A program made the position numbers and the translations under genes. From Pseudorasbora parva (lineage: Eukaryota > Chordata > Actinopteri > Cypriniformes > Gobionidae): 64,000 bases of DNA. Below the pieces are notes generated by a model, which worked only from the letters and a program-made list of their open reading frames with translations, had not been told where the DNA came from and ran no database searches. This document shows positions 11,218 through 23,800 of the stretch, piece after piece; positions within the stretch are counted from its first letter, which is position 1; each line of letters begins with the position of its first letter. Where the stretch lies: assembly GCF_024679245.1 (NCBI RefSeq), contig NC_090173.1:10799428-10863427 (forward strand), given 5' to 3'.

Positions 11218-13125
11218 GAAAGGATGGATGGATAATGTGGATAAATGGATGGATGAGGATGGATGGATGGGTGGATGGATAATGTGGATGGATGGGTGGA
11301 TGGATGGAGGTGAATGGATAGATGATAGACAGATGGATGGATGAGGATGGATGGGTGGATGGATAATGTGGATGGATGGGTGGATGGATGGAGGTGAATG
11401 GATAGATGATGGAGAGATGGATGGATGGATGTAGGTGAATGGATGGATGATGGACAGATGGATGGATGGATGTAGGTGAATGGATGGATGATGGACAGAT
11501 GGACGGATGGATGGATGTTGGTGAATGGATGGATGATGGAAGAATGGATGGATGGATGATGGACGGATGGATGGATGGATGAGGATGGATGGATGGATAA
11601 TGTGGATGGATGGAGGTGAATGGATGGATGATGGACAGATGGATGGATGGATGGATGTAGGTGAATGGATGGATGATGGATGGATGGATGTAGATGAATG
11701 GATGGATGTAGGTGAATGGATGGATGATGGACAGATGGATGGATGGATGTAGGTGAATGGATGGATGATGGACAGATGGATGGATGGATGATGGACGGAT
11801 GGATGGATGGATGGATGAGATGAATGGATGGATGAGGTGAATGGATGGATGGATGGATGGATGATGGAGAGATGGGTGGATGGATAGATGTAGGTGAATG
11901 GATGGATAATGGGCAGATGGATACTGTGGATGGATGAATGGATGGATGGATGGATTGGATGGCTGGAGGGGTGGATAGATATATAGATACTGTGGATAGA
12001 TGCAGATGGATGGATGGGTAGATGGATGGATGGATAGATGATAAATGGATGAGTGAGTATAGGGATGGATGGATGGATAGATAATGGATGGATGAGTGGG
12101 TATAGGGATGGATAAGTAGATGGATAGATGATGGATGGATGAGTGGGTAGATGGATGGATGGATGGATGGATGGATGGATGAATGGATGGATGGATGATG
12201 GATGGATGAGTGGGTAGATGGATGGATGGATGGATGGATGGATGGATGGATGGATGGATGATGGATGGGTGGGTAGATGGATAGATGAGTGGGTAGATGG
12301 ATGGATGGATGAGTGGGTAGATGGATGGATGGATGGATGGATGGATGGATGGATGGATAGATGATAGATGGATGAGTGGGTATAGGGATGGATGGATGGA
12401 TGGATGGATGGGTATAGGGATGGATGAGTGGGTATAGGGATGGATGGATGGATGGATGGGTATAGGGATGGATAGATGAATGGATGGGTATAGGGATGGA
12501 TAGATGAATGGATGGATGGATGGATGGATGGATGGGTGGATGGATGAGTGGGTTTAGGGATGGATGGATGGATGGATGGATGGGATGGCTGGAGGGGTGG
12601 ATAGATATATAGATACTGTGGATAGATGCAGATGGATGGATTGGTAGATGGATGGATGGATAGATGATGAATGGATGAGTGAGTATAGGGATGGATGGAT
12701 GGATGGATGGATGGATGGATGGATGGATGGATGGATGGATGGATGGATGGATAGATAATGGATGGATGAGTGGGTATAGGGATGGATAAGTAGATGGATA
12801 GATGATGGATGATGAGTGGGTAGATGGATGGATGATGGATGGATGGATGGATGGATGGATGATGGATGGGTGGGTAGATGGATAGATGAGTGGGTAGATG
12901 GATGGATGGATGAGTGGATGGATGGGATCGATAGATGGATGAGTGGGTATAGGGATGGATGGATGGATGGATGGATGAGTGGGTATAGCGATGGATGGAT
13001 GGATGGATGAGTAGGTATAGGGATGGATGGATGGATGGATGAGTGGGTATAGGGATGGATGGATGGATGGATGAGTGGGTATAGGGATGGATGGATGGAT
13101 GGATGGATGGATGGATGGATAGCAC
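11218..13125. repeat. 1.9-kb GGAT/GATG tetranucleotide-derived array
   Basis: Mostly (GGAT)n with interspersed agatgatggacagatgg, gtaggtgaatggatgg and gagtgggtatagggatgg blocks. The segment ggctggaggggtggatagat...gatactgtggatagatgcag occurs at about 11950 and again at about 12586, showing an internal duplication of about 640 bp. It lies in the intron before the 93-nt rbfox3 exon. Confidence 0.95.
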
Positions 13126-13612
13126 AGATTAAGTAGTATAATGTGAAAGATCATCATGATCCAGCAGCCAATAAGAGCCGAGAGGGGGCGGAGCCTGCAG
13201 ATGACGGACAGTTGGAGGTGTGTGGATAAACAGGATAAGCTCCTCTCCGGCCGGGGGGAGAGTTAATATTAGACACTCTCACACAGGAACGCCAGCGCCT
13301 CCGCCTGACATATACCGTACATCAGTCAGAGAGAACGGATAAGCGGAGGAGGGGAACTGAGGGCCAAATGAGTCCTGTGGACATCTCACACGCGTCTGCA
13401 TCTGCTCGGCTCGCCTCTGCTGGTTTATCATGCCATAATTAGCTTACACAGAGGGGGAAAACAGAGCCCATTTTTCAAAAGGGACAAACATATTGAATGC
13501 AAATTGCTGCTTCTTAGAAAATAGATTGTTTATTAATGGGCCGGCGGGTTCATTATACAGCAACGCTAGTGGTGGGGACAGCAGGGCATCATGGGTAATG
13601 GGCTTTGTAGGG
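13126..13612. other. unique-looking intronic sequence
   Basis: Balanced composition, no repeats except the flanking array and the following transposon duplication. No coding match. Confidence 0.4.
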
Positions 13613-14007
13613 CACACAACCATAGATATGTATACGTAGATGCCTAATTCGAGCGCTCCAGGCACGTTGACGAGCCGCCATTTTAGAACGGTTAACACAC
13701 GTCAACACTTCAGATGCTGTCAATCATCACTCGCTTAAAAAAATACAAAAAAACAAGAACACTGTGCCTGCGCAGCCGCTGTGAAACTCGATAAAACCCG
13801 GCGTGATTTAACGTCCCGAAGAAACCTTTCTCAGGTGAGACGTTTGTGTTAGCTTAGCAATTATAATGTTTGGATCTACACAAAAACACGTAACATTTGT
13901 TAGTAACAGGCTTCATGGTTCTTGAATTTCAATTCCCAGTATTCAAGAACTGGAAAATGTATGTGAAAAACAAAACAAAAAAACATTGACCCTTTGAATC
14001 TGTTTAA

Positions 14008-16686
14008 AGCGGGGGTGAAACACTTGAATCTTGAGTACCTATAGAGTAGTATTGCATCCTTCATATCTCCGAAAAGTCTTTAGATTTATTATACTTATAA
14101 AAGAAATATGGGCTGTACCAAGTCTTTCCAGAAAAAACCAGCGCCTGCAGGCGTATCGTGTGGGCGGAGCTAAAGATTTACGAGCGCGCACAAAGTAGTG
14201 ACGTCCTCAAGCGTGGAGAAGAAAACGTTACTCTAATAAACAATGGCTATCAATCAGATTCAACTAATACAGATAATGATCCAGAATCAGATCCGGAGGC
14301 TGAAATAAATTGAACAGGAGAAACAGCAGCAGCCGGACGTCCGTCTCTGTGGTATGGACTGTATTTAGTGGCCTGTCAACATTTGTGTGTGTTTACTCGC
14401 AGTTTATGAGGACATGATTCGGTTTATGGACTATTGTATGCGACTAAACCTTAGCAGTAGCAAGCAAAACGGTTTTGCACGTCAGACTAGTGTAACGTTA
14501 TACAGAGAACAGCAATGGAGTAACCGTTAGCGCATTTGAATGACGAAGCACGCTTTGTGAGAACGCTAGGTTTATGTTTGGGTGGTTTTACAGTAATCAA
14601 ACTGACACCTATAGTTGGTCAGCTAAACAAATGTATTTAAACACACACCATAGATCGCATGCTCCATTGATAAATTAACTAACGTTGTACACGATGTGGT
14701 CAGTGTTGGGGGTAACGAGTTACAAAGTAACGAATTACAGTAACGATATTACTTTTTTGAGTAACGAAGTAAAGTAAAGCATTACACAAAAAATATAGGT
14801 AACTACACTACTTTACTAGACTATAGGAACGCGCTTTCATGCGTTACCCGAGTCGTGTTTGCCTGTGTGTGAAGTCTTGATCTGTTTACGTGCTTCGTGC
14901 ATGCGCTGCGTGTGCTTGCCTGAGCACCGTTGCCATAGAGATCAATTTGAGTGACGTACCTCCTGTTGCGAGAAGATAGAGGGAGACGGGGACAGTGGCG
15001 ATCTTCAGATTACTTTCACTTTAGATAAACATTTTCACTTTTCTACTGTCCAGTGATAATTTGGAAAGAAAACAGAATGTAAGCTTACATTCCACATAGT
15101 AATACATGTGTAGTTTCGATCCTCACTGTTAAGCTCCTTAAGTGTGTGTGTGTGTGTGGTTTAGATTTAGAATCGTATTTATTCTGGACACTCGTTAACA
15201 CTATAGCAACCGCACAGACAAGGCACTTATGGAAAAAATATTAAAAAGGTGTGTAAGATGAATACAAATATTGCATTATATTACGTAAATAACAATATGT
15301 GCGCCTTGTCTGTGCAGTTGCTAGTGTTAACGAGTGTCCAAAATAAATATGATTTTGAAAACATTCACAAAATATCGAAATAAATATAAAATAAGAGTTA
15401 CTTTTATGTTAGTACACAAACGCGAGCATCATTTTGTGTATCAGCAATTCCATTGGTCAAACTCAGACAGAGTTGACCAATGAAATCGAGTCATAGACAT
15501 GAGTCACCGCGGCAGGGCGTGGTTTTTGCGTAAGGGGCGTGGTTTTCGCTCAACTGGTTTGGGGGAAAAAAATCACGCATTTTAAACACTTCTACGTTAT
15601 TTTCTAGCTCTGTCCATGTAATAAATGCACGTTCTTAAATGAGCGAGTTTCGAACTTTATCTTAAATAATTGGCCTTAAATCACGTTTATTCTCTCTCTT
15701 AAACACAAAGTGACCTTTTTTATATTTTTCATTGACCGTTTGTGGATTTTACATAAGGCATATTTCTTTGTGCAGACAGGGATATTGTTATTTCATATGG
15801 TTTTACGTGCCATTTTGTAAAAATTTATACAATAAACACTGCTGACAGGCTAAGTGATGATAGCCCGTCTGTCCATGTATGCCTACTCTAATAAAAAAAA
15901 GGGAAAGTAAAGTAATAAGTAGTGAAGTTACTTTTCAAATGCAGTAACTAGTAAAGTAATCTCATTACAATTTACAGAAGTAACTAGTAACTAATTACTT
16001 TTTTTGAGTAACTACCCCAACACTGACGATCGTGTCGTTTACTGATGTTTACTCACGCGACGATAGCCAATAGCACAGACATTTGAAGTTGATTTACTCA
16101 CCGGCTGCTTCCAAAGCAGGACCGAACCTTTATCGCTGGGACCGCTCCGTCAAAAACACAGTTCTTTGGTATGATTTGGTGAAGTCCTGTGACAGCAGTG
16201 GCGTGTAAATCCACTTTGCGGCGCGACTGAAGCGATGTTGTGAAGCTTCCCGTCATTTCTGCGTTCAAATCGGTTCAAATGCAGCGCTGCCTTCCCAGAA
16301 TGCTGTGTTGAAGCGTTGAAGTCGCTCGACGTCACCCATAGGAATAAAGAGAAGCGCGGCGCCTGGATCGACTGGATCTGCACCTGAGCGAGTGTTTATG
16401 GGCGTGCATTTCCTCTCTCGCTCTAGTCACGCGCGCACACCCTACCGGGAGAAGAGCCCGTACGGCCCATACAAGGACCTTCCGCTCTATTAACGTCAAG
16501 TCGAGCCATACTCGAAAAAAACTCTCCGAAACTTGTGAGAAACCGGAAGGAGTATTTTTGACACAGAAATACTCCATCAAACGTCCAACATTAGTTTTTG
16601 AAACTTTGTCTATGTTTAGGATGGGAATCCAAGTCTTTAACAGTGGAAAAAGCTCAGCATGCATGAAACAACATTTCACCCCCCCT
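14008..16686. mobile_element. TTAA-flanked element, middle level of the nest
   Basis: The left end AGCGGGGGTGAAAC and the reversed right end AGGGGGGGTGAAAT are inverted repeats. TTAA is at 14004-14007 and 16687-16690. No transposase frame was found. It is interrupted by the CAGTGTTGGG element. Confidence 0.65.
14701..16025. mobile_element. CAGTGTTGGG-ended element, inner level of the nest
   Basis: 1325 bp with long terminal repeats: cagtgttgggggtaacgagt on the left and, reversed from the right, cagtgttggggtagttactc. Both arms are rich in GTAAC/GTTAC motifs. No coding capacity. The flanks acgatgtggt and acgatcgtgt are weakly alike, so any duplication is diverged. The shorter copy at 31069-31539 belongs to the same type. 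Confidence 0.75.
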
Positions 16687-17931
16687 TTAAATCAAACTAA
16701 ATGTAAGAGTATTTAAAGAGAAACCGACATATTTCTGCTGTTCTATGAGCATGCCCTTCTGTCAGAGAGTCATGTTGTCTATTTTTGCTCCAATGCTCGC
16801 ACTGAATTAAAGCCACGATGCTCTTATAAACATGAAAGATAACCGATTTCACCATAAAGTCATGTAGTGCAGAGTTCCGTGTGTTTCACAATCACCACAT
16901 AACATCCAGCGCTGTGAAATAAATAATAAAATACACGGAAACACATCACTGCCAGAAGATTTTGCCCACACTTCCAAGGCCTGTTCAAATGATTAAACTA
17001 AGCGTATCTTAACTTTAATGTTACATTTATCAAGTGAACAACTTATATACAGCAAATGTGTGTTTGGGAATGGGGCAGATATGTGCTGCCCGTCATAAAT
17101 CAAAGCACGTCTCGGAGGAGAACACCGGCAAATGTGACAGAATGGACGATATTATAGTCTGTATTTGTAATACACGTTTCAGGTGCGAGTGATCAGCGAG
17201 ACGAGCGCTGCCAGAACGGACGGGCGTCGGGCGTCGGGCGCGCACGGCTCCCGCTCTCCATATGCACTGCTTCTGCCCTGTCAACCATAGGCTTATGCGT
17301 GCAGTGTGACACTTGAATGGTCACAAAGCGCGTTCGCGGGCGGCTTTGAGCTTTCTAAAATGGCGGACGGCTAACGTATAGCGGCCCATTGAAACAGTCG
17401 CTAATGAGGCATCTACGTATACATATCTGTGCACACAACAGTGAATGGTTGCTTGTCATCTCCATCGTATCTAGCGGTCTCCATGTGCTCTTAAAATAAC
17501 ACCTCCAACATTAAAGAATCAAGAACATCTGAAAATGTTTTCCACGATGAGTGGGAAGATTGCGTTCAGGCCCTTCATTGATACGACACATTTAAATTAT
17601 GGTCACTTTACTTAAACATATCTAATTTTAATAAACATTTAATTGAATTGTGTTCAGTCAACCTAATATATTTTAAACGTTTAATAATTTGTGTTAAAAC
17701 TACATGAAATATTTGTGTTGACATAACTAACTGGGTGGTGGATCTGTAGTTCCCAGCATGCTTTGCAAGGGACTAAATTATGAGAGTAAATGTAGGGATT
17801 AAAGTGTTTATTTTTGTGTTTTTCTGTAAAGGGAAAGAGTTGTTAGTTAATGTTAGTGTTTAATGTGCAGTTATGTTGGACTTGTAATTCTGTGGTTACC
17901 ATTTAGCTGAAGAGTGGCGCCTTGGCTTAGG

Positions 17932-18480
17932 CTGTGGACACTCAATGATCTATACTAATGTTAGGCGTTACATAACCCTTTTATTAAATATTCATTATAT
18001 ACATTGTGATGATGAAAGAATGACACGTTAAAAAAAGTCATGTTATAAGCATAAAAATATAACAAACTGTATTTGATAAAATTGAGTTGGACCGACTGAA
18101 TTATATTGTCCAAAACTGAGTTTGACCAACTCAATTACATTTCATTGCATGAATTAGATTTGTATTATTTGGGGCTACACACATTTATTGGATGGATAAC
18201 CTGCCCTCAATTAAATTGAGTTTGTCCAATGAGTTATTTTTTGAGTGTGGGCACTCAGTGAACTATGCTAATATCAGGAGTTACACCAGCCTTTGCTTAC
18301 ATTTTCATTATATACATTGTGTATGATGATGAAGGTTTGACACGTTCAAAAAAGTAATGCTATAAGTATAAAAATATAATTTAAACTGTATTTGATTAAA
18401 TTGAGTTGGACTGACTCAATTACATTTCATTGCATGAATTGACTGCTCAAATAAATTGAGTTTGTCCAATGAGTAATTTT
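17932..18480. repeat. diverged tandem duplication, two units of about 300 bp
   Basis: The first unit has ggacactcaatgatctatac, tcattatatacattgtgatg and attgagttggaccgactgaa; the second, from 18247, has gggcactcagtgaactatgc, tcattatatacattgtgtat and attgagttggactgactcaa. AT-rich and not coding. Confidence 0.75.
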
Positions 18481-19184
18481 TTTTTTAATGTACTGCAAGC
18501 ACTATTGTTAACATCTTTCATGGTTGCAATTTAAAATCATATTTTAAAAGTCGCTATGAACATTATTTATGCTGGAGACCCCAGATGTGAAACGGCAGTA
18601 AAAAGATGTTCAAATGTCCAGGTTCTCGGGTTGATGAATATGGCACGCCGATGGTAAAACATTGAAGCAGTTATGGGGGAGGCCGGGGCTAGTTGTCACA
18701 ATAAAACTACACTGACACAATTATATAGCATTTAATATAGAGATCTTTTTAGAAATATTATTTTTTCATTATAATCCCAAAAAAACAATATGTTTGTATA
18801 TTTTTTGCTATTAGAAAAATAAATATATACGATGAATTTATAGTAATGTTAGTTAAACATATATATAAAAACATATATATTTAGTTAAATATATATATAA
18901 AAATTCATCAGAAAAACTTAATTGAACTATTATGTTATGTATTATTATTTTATTTTTTTGAATTAGATTTTATTTTTTATTTTCTTTCATTTTATTTTAA
19001 TGTTTAGAAATCCTATTATGTGCTTTGTGTGTCATTTTTATTATTATTATTTTTTATATATTTTTTTAGTTCAGGTTTATCTTTTCTTTTTTATTTTTTT
19101 ATTTTGTTATTAATTTTAGTCATTCAAATGATTTCAATTAATTGCCAAGGCAACTCTTCCTGTTTAGTTTTTTTGTTTAATTAA

Positions 19185-19350
19185 TTTACATTTACATTTA
19201 TGCATTTGGCAGACGCTTTTATCCAAAGCGACTTACACTACATTCAAGGTACACATCTTACATTATTGTCAATTCTTGCTTTCCCTGGGAATCGAACCCA
19301 TGACCTTGGCGTTGCTAGCGCCACACTCTACTGGTTGAGCTACAGGAAAG
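19185..19350 (-). mobile_element. tRNA-derived SINE with fish V-type core
   Basis: On the minus strand the head CTTTCCTGTAGCTCAACCAG contains an A box and GGGTTCGATTCCC a B box. The body ends with the conserved segment gtcgctttggataaaagcgt, ctgccaaatgcataaatg. This head and core are widespread in teleosts. The copy appears almost complete at 166 bp. Confidence 0.8.
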
Positions 19351-19467
19351 CCAATTAATAAAAAATGTTTTGACGTTTTAGTTCATATAATATACAGATC
19401 TTTTTTTAAATATATATATTATATTTTATTTATTATAATCTATCCCAAAATCAATATTTCATATTTT

Positions 19468-19471
<4 letters not shown>

Positions 19472-19534
<63 letters not shown>
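19472..19534. repeat. TA microsatellite
   Basis: About 31 TA units in an AT-rich stretch. Confidence 0.95.
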
Positions 19535-19537
<3 letters not shown>

Positions 19538-20419
19538 AAACCAGCTATTATTGTGATATTATTTTTATTATTATTTTGAATTACATTTTATTTTAATGTT
19601 TAGTAATTCTGTAATGTGCTTTAGTCATTTTTTTTTAAATATTACTATTTCGTTTTTTTATTTATTTTTATTTCAGTTTTTATCTATTTCCAGTTAGTAA
19701 TTTTAGTACTTGAAATTATTTTAATTAGTTGCCATTAGGGTAACATTTCAAAATTTTATTTATTAAATTTTATTTTAGCTTTATAATTAATTTATAACAA
19801 AACAATTATATTTTTAGTTAACAAGAATGGACATAAAAGCATAAAATACCCCATAAAAACCTACTTATTGGATGATTCCCATTGCCAATATTGTGTGACA
19901 ACATGCCCCGCTACAGATCGAGTGTTAAATTTATCATTACATTTGCCCAGTAATGGTGGAAATGTCTCATTTTTCGTAGTCTAGACTTGCTAATCGAAGG
20001 GAATTCCTTTGATTAAAAACATTAAACAAGCAAAATCTCCAAAATATCTTTCAAAAATGACTGTAATGTGTGAAACAAGTCCTTGTGACAACTAGCCAAC
20101 TAGTCTCACCTTTCTATCACTGTAAGAAAAAATAGGCAAAATTTGACGTCGCTTATTTTTATTATTTCTAGCACAGCAAAGCCTGAAGTTAACATCAGCT
20201 GCGCGATATTTCCACTCGATCTCCTGAACAAACGTCCTGCGACCTCTGATCCTGATTATCTGCGCTGCCATGTCTGTTTTGTTCTTTGACTTTATAGTCT
20301 TTAATCTGACTCGAGGAAGATCAAACCGGCGTCTCTAAGCCAATAAAGAGTTCAGAAGAGAGAGAGAAAGATCGCCGCTACACAAACACAGAGGAGAAGA
20401 AAGCAAGCGTCATTCCTAC

Positions 20420-20473
20420 CTTTGATCCTCTTTCATTAAAGATAATCTCCACGTCTAAGATCTTCCCAAATTG
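20420..20473 (-). CDS. rbfox3: rbfox3-like 54-nt RRM exon
   Basis: A 54-nt phase-0 exon encoding QFGKILDVEIIFNERGSK, identical in sequence to the vertebrate RBFOX RRM segment between RNP2 and RNP1. The acceptor is ttgctgcag read on the minus strand, preceded by a roughly 45-nt CT-rich tract (plus 20478-20520 is GA-rich). The donor is AAG|gtagga at 20419. The final K starts the RNP1 octamer that continues as GFGFVTF in the next exon. The 47-bp minisatellite array begins about 400 nt upstream of the acceptor. Confidence 0.94.
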
Positions 20474-20887
20474 CTGCAGAAAAGGAGAGCGAGAGAAAGA
20501 GAGAGAGAGGGAGAGAAAAGCAAGATGAAGAAGGGAATAAGAGAGAGATAAATCAATTAGGAGCCTCTGTGTCCATGAGAAACTGGGGCTCGAATCCTGG
20601 GATGAAATAATAACATCACGCATCCGTGAAACTGGAAATTACATAACACACAGGACATGTTAGACGCACGCTCTCCACTGCGGGCTTCACAAAACTACTT
20701 TCAGGAGTTTAGATTGGGAAAAACTTGCTATAATCTCATTCTGCAGCATCAATAAGAGGTCTCTGGCGTGAGGTCTCTGGCAATGAGTTATTATTAACTA
20801 TAATTAAAACTAAAACCATAAAAAAACTATTGTTACTTAAAATAAATGCTAACCTATAATTTAGTGGATAAATGGTCCATCTGGTGA

Positions 20888-23800
20888 GTTTTTAAAGTAT
20901 AACTAAAGTCTGTGGCGTGAGGTCTATCAGGTGAGGTTTTTCAGTATAACTGAAGTCTGTGGCGTGAGGTCTATCAGGTGAGGTTTTTCAGTATAACTGA
21001 AGTCTGTGGCGTGAGGTCTATCAGGTGAGGTTTTTCAGTATAACTGAAGTCTGTGGCGTGAGGTCTGTGGCGTGAGGTCTATCAGGCGAGGTTTTTCAGT
21101 ATAACTGAAGTCTGTGGCGTGAGGTCTATCAGGTGAGGTTTTTCAGTATAACTGAAGTCTGTGGCGTGAGGTCTATCAGGTGAGGTTTTTCAGTATAACT
21201 GAAGTCTGTGGCGTGACGTCTATCAGGTGAGGTTTTTCAGTATAACTGAAGTCTGTGGCGTGAAGTCTATCAGGTGAGGTTTTTCAGTATAACTGAAGTC
21301 TGTGGTGTGACGTCTATCAGGTGAGGTTTTTCAGTATAACTGAAGTCTGTGGCGTGAGGTCTATCAGGTGAGGTTTTTCAGTATAACTGAGGTCTGTGGC
21401 ATGAGGTCTATCAGGTGAGGTTTTTCAGTATAACTGAAGTCTGTGGCGTGAGGTCTATCAGGTGAGGTTTTTCAGTATAACTGAGGTCTGTGGCGTGAGG
21501 TCTATCAGGTGAGGTTTTTCAGTATAACTGAAGTCTGTGGCGTGAGGTCTATCAGGTGAGGTTTTTCAGTATAACTGAAGTCTGTGGCGTGAGGTCTATC
21601 AGGCGAGGTTTTTCAGTATAACTGAAGTCTGTGGCGTGAGGTCTATCAGGTGAGGTTTTTCAGTATAACTGAAGTCTGTGGCGTGAGGTCTATCAGGTGA
21701 GGTTTTTCAGTATAACTGAAGTCTGTGGCGTGAGGTCTATCAGGCGAGGTTTTTCAGTATAACTAAAGTCTGTGGCGTGAGGTCTATCAGGTGAGGTTTT
21801 TCAGTATAATTGAAGTCTGTGGCGTGAGGTCTATCAGGTGAGGTTTTTCAGTATAACTGAAGTCTGTGGCGTGAGGTCTATCAGGCGAGGTTTTTCAGTA
21901 TAACTGAAGTCTGTGGCGTGAGGTCTATCAGGCGAGGTTTTTCAGTATAACTGAAGTCTGTGGCGTGAGGTCTATCAGGTGAGGTTTTTCAGTATAACTG
22001 AAGTCTGTGGCGTGAGGTCTATCAGGCGAGGTTTTTCAGTATAACTGAAGTCTGTGGCGTGAGGTCTATCAGGTGAGGTTTTTCAGTATAACTGAAGTCT
22101 GTGGCGTGAGGTCTATCAGGTGAGGTTTTTCAGTATAATTGAAGTCTGTGGCGTGAGGTCTATCAGGTGAGGTTTTTCAGTATAACTGAGGTCTGTGGCG
22201 TGAGGTCTATCAGGTGAGGTTTTTCAGTATAACTGAGGTCTGTGGCGTGAGGTCTATCAGGTGAGGTTTTTCAGTATAACTGAAGTCTGTGGCGTGAGGT
22301 CTATCAGGTGAGGTTTTTCAGTATAACTGAAGTCTGTGGCGTGAGGTCTATCAGGCGAGGTTTTTCAGTATAACTGAAGTCTGTGGCGTGAGGTCTATCA
22401 GGTGAGGTTTTTCAGTATAACTGAAGTCTGTGGCGTGAGGTCTATCAGGTGAGGTTTTTCAGTATAACTGAAGTCTGTGGCGTGAGGTCTATCAGGCGAG
22501 GTTTTTCAGTATAACTAAAGTCTGTGGCGTGAGGTCTATCAGGTGAGGTTTTTCAGTATAATTGAAGTCTGTGGCGTGAGGTCTATCAGGTGAGGTTTTT
22601 CAGTATAACTGAAGTCTGTGGCGTGAGGTCTATCAGGCGAGGTTTTTCAGTATAACTGAAGTCTGTGGCGTGAGGTCTATCAGGCGAGGTTTTTCAGTAT
22701 AACTGAAGTCTGTGGCGTGAGGTCTATCAGGTGAGGTTTTTCAGTATAACTGAAGTCTGTGGCGTGAGGTCTATCAGGTGAGGTTTTTCAGTATAACTGA
22801 AGTCTGTGGCGTGAGGTCTATCAGGTGAGGTTTTTCAGTATAACTGAAGTCTGTGGCGTGAGGTCTATCAGGTGAGGTTTTTCAGTATAACTGAAGTCTG
22901 TGGCGTGAGGTCTATCAGGCGAGGTTTTTCAGTATAACTGAAGTCTGTGGCGTGAGGTCTATCAGGTGAGGTTTTTCAGTATAACTGAAGTCTGTGGCGT
23001 GAGGTCTGTGGCGTGAGGTCTATCAGGCGAGGTTTTTCAGTATAACTGAAGTCTGTGGCGTGAGGTCTATCAGGTGAGGTTTTTCAGTATAACTGAAGTC
23101 TGTGGCGTGAGGTCTATCAGGCGAGGTTTTTCAGTATAATTGAAGTCTGTGGCGTGAGGTCTATCAGGTGAGGTTTTTCAGTATAACTGAAGTCTGTGGC
23201 GTGAGGTCTGTGGCGTGAGGTCTATCAGGTGAGGTTTTTCAGTATAACTGAAGTCTGTGGCGTGAGGTCTATCAGGCGAGGTTTTTCAGTATAACTGAGG
23301 TCTGTGGCGTGAAGTCTATCAGGTGAGGTTTTTCAGTATAACTGAAGTCTATGGCATGAGGTCTATCAGGTGAGGTTTTTCAGTATAACTGAAGTCTGCG
23401 GCGTGAGGTCTGTGGCGTGAGGTCTATCAGGTGAGGTTTTTCAGTATAACTGAAGTCTGTGGCATGAGGTCTATCAGGCGAGGTTTTTCAGTATAACTGA
23501 AGTCTGTGGCGTGAGTTCTGTGGAGTGAAGTCTATCAGGTGAGGTTTTTCAGTATAACTGAAGTCTGTGGCGTCAGGTCTATCAGGTGAGGTTTTTCAGT
23601 ATAACTGAAGTCTGTGGCGTGAAGTCTATCAGGCGAGGTTTTTCAGTATAACTGAAGTCTGTGGCGTGAAGTCTATCAGGCGAGGTTTTTTAGTATAACT
23701 GAAGTCTGTGGCGTGTAGTCTATCAGGCGAGGTTTTTCAGTATAACTGAAGTCTGTGGCGTCAGGTCTATCAGGCGAGGTTTTTCAGTATAACTGAAGTC

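Larger units (their letters stand above)
13621..17431. mobile_element. hAT-like element with 8-bp duplication, outer level of a nest
   Basis: Terminal repeats of 25 bp begin CATAGATATGTATACGTAGA on the left and CACAGATATGTATACGTAGA on the right (reversed), with one mismatch. The 8-bp duplication CACACAAC is at 13613-13620 and 17432-17439. Both ends continue into related sequence with GCCGCCATTTTAGAA. 3811 bp long, with no intact transposase; nested elements at 14008-16686 and 14701-16025 account for most of it. Confidence 0.8.
18481..20419. other. AT-rich intron with one SINE and a TA tract
   Basis: Apart from the SINE at 19185-19350 and the TA tract at 19472-19534, only AT-rich sequence with TTATT and ATATAT runs was seen. 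Confidence 0.5.

Noticed and set aside
11182..13157. Two overlapping minus-strand open frames of about 650 codons rich in SIHPSIHP
   Set aside because: They are translations of the GGAT array. The tetranucleotide repeat has no stop codon in any frame, so length carries no evidence of coding.
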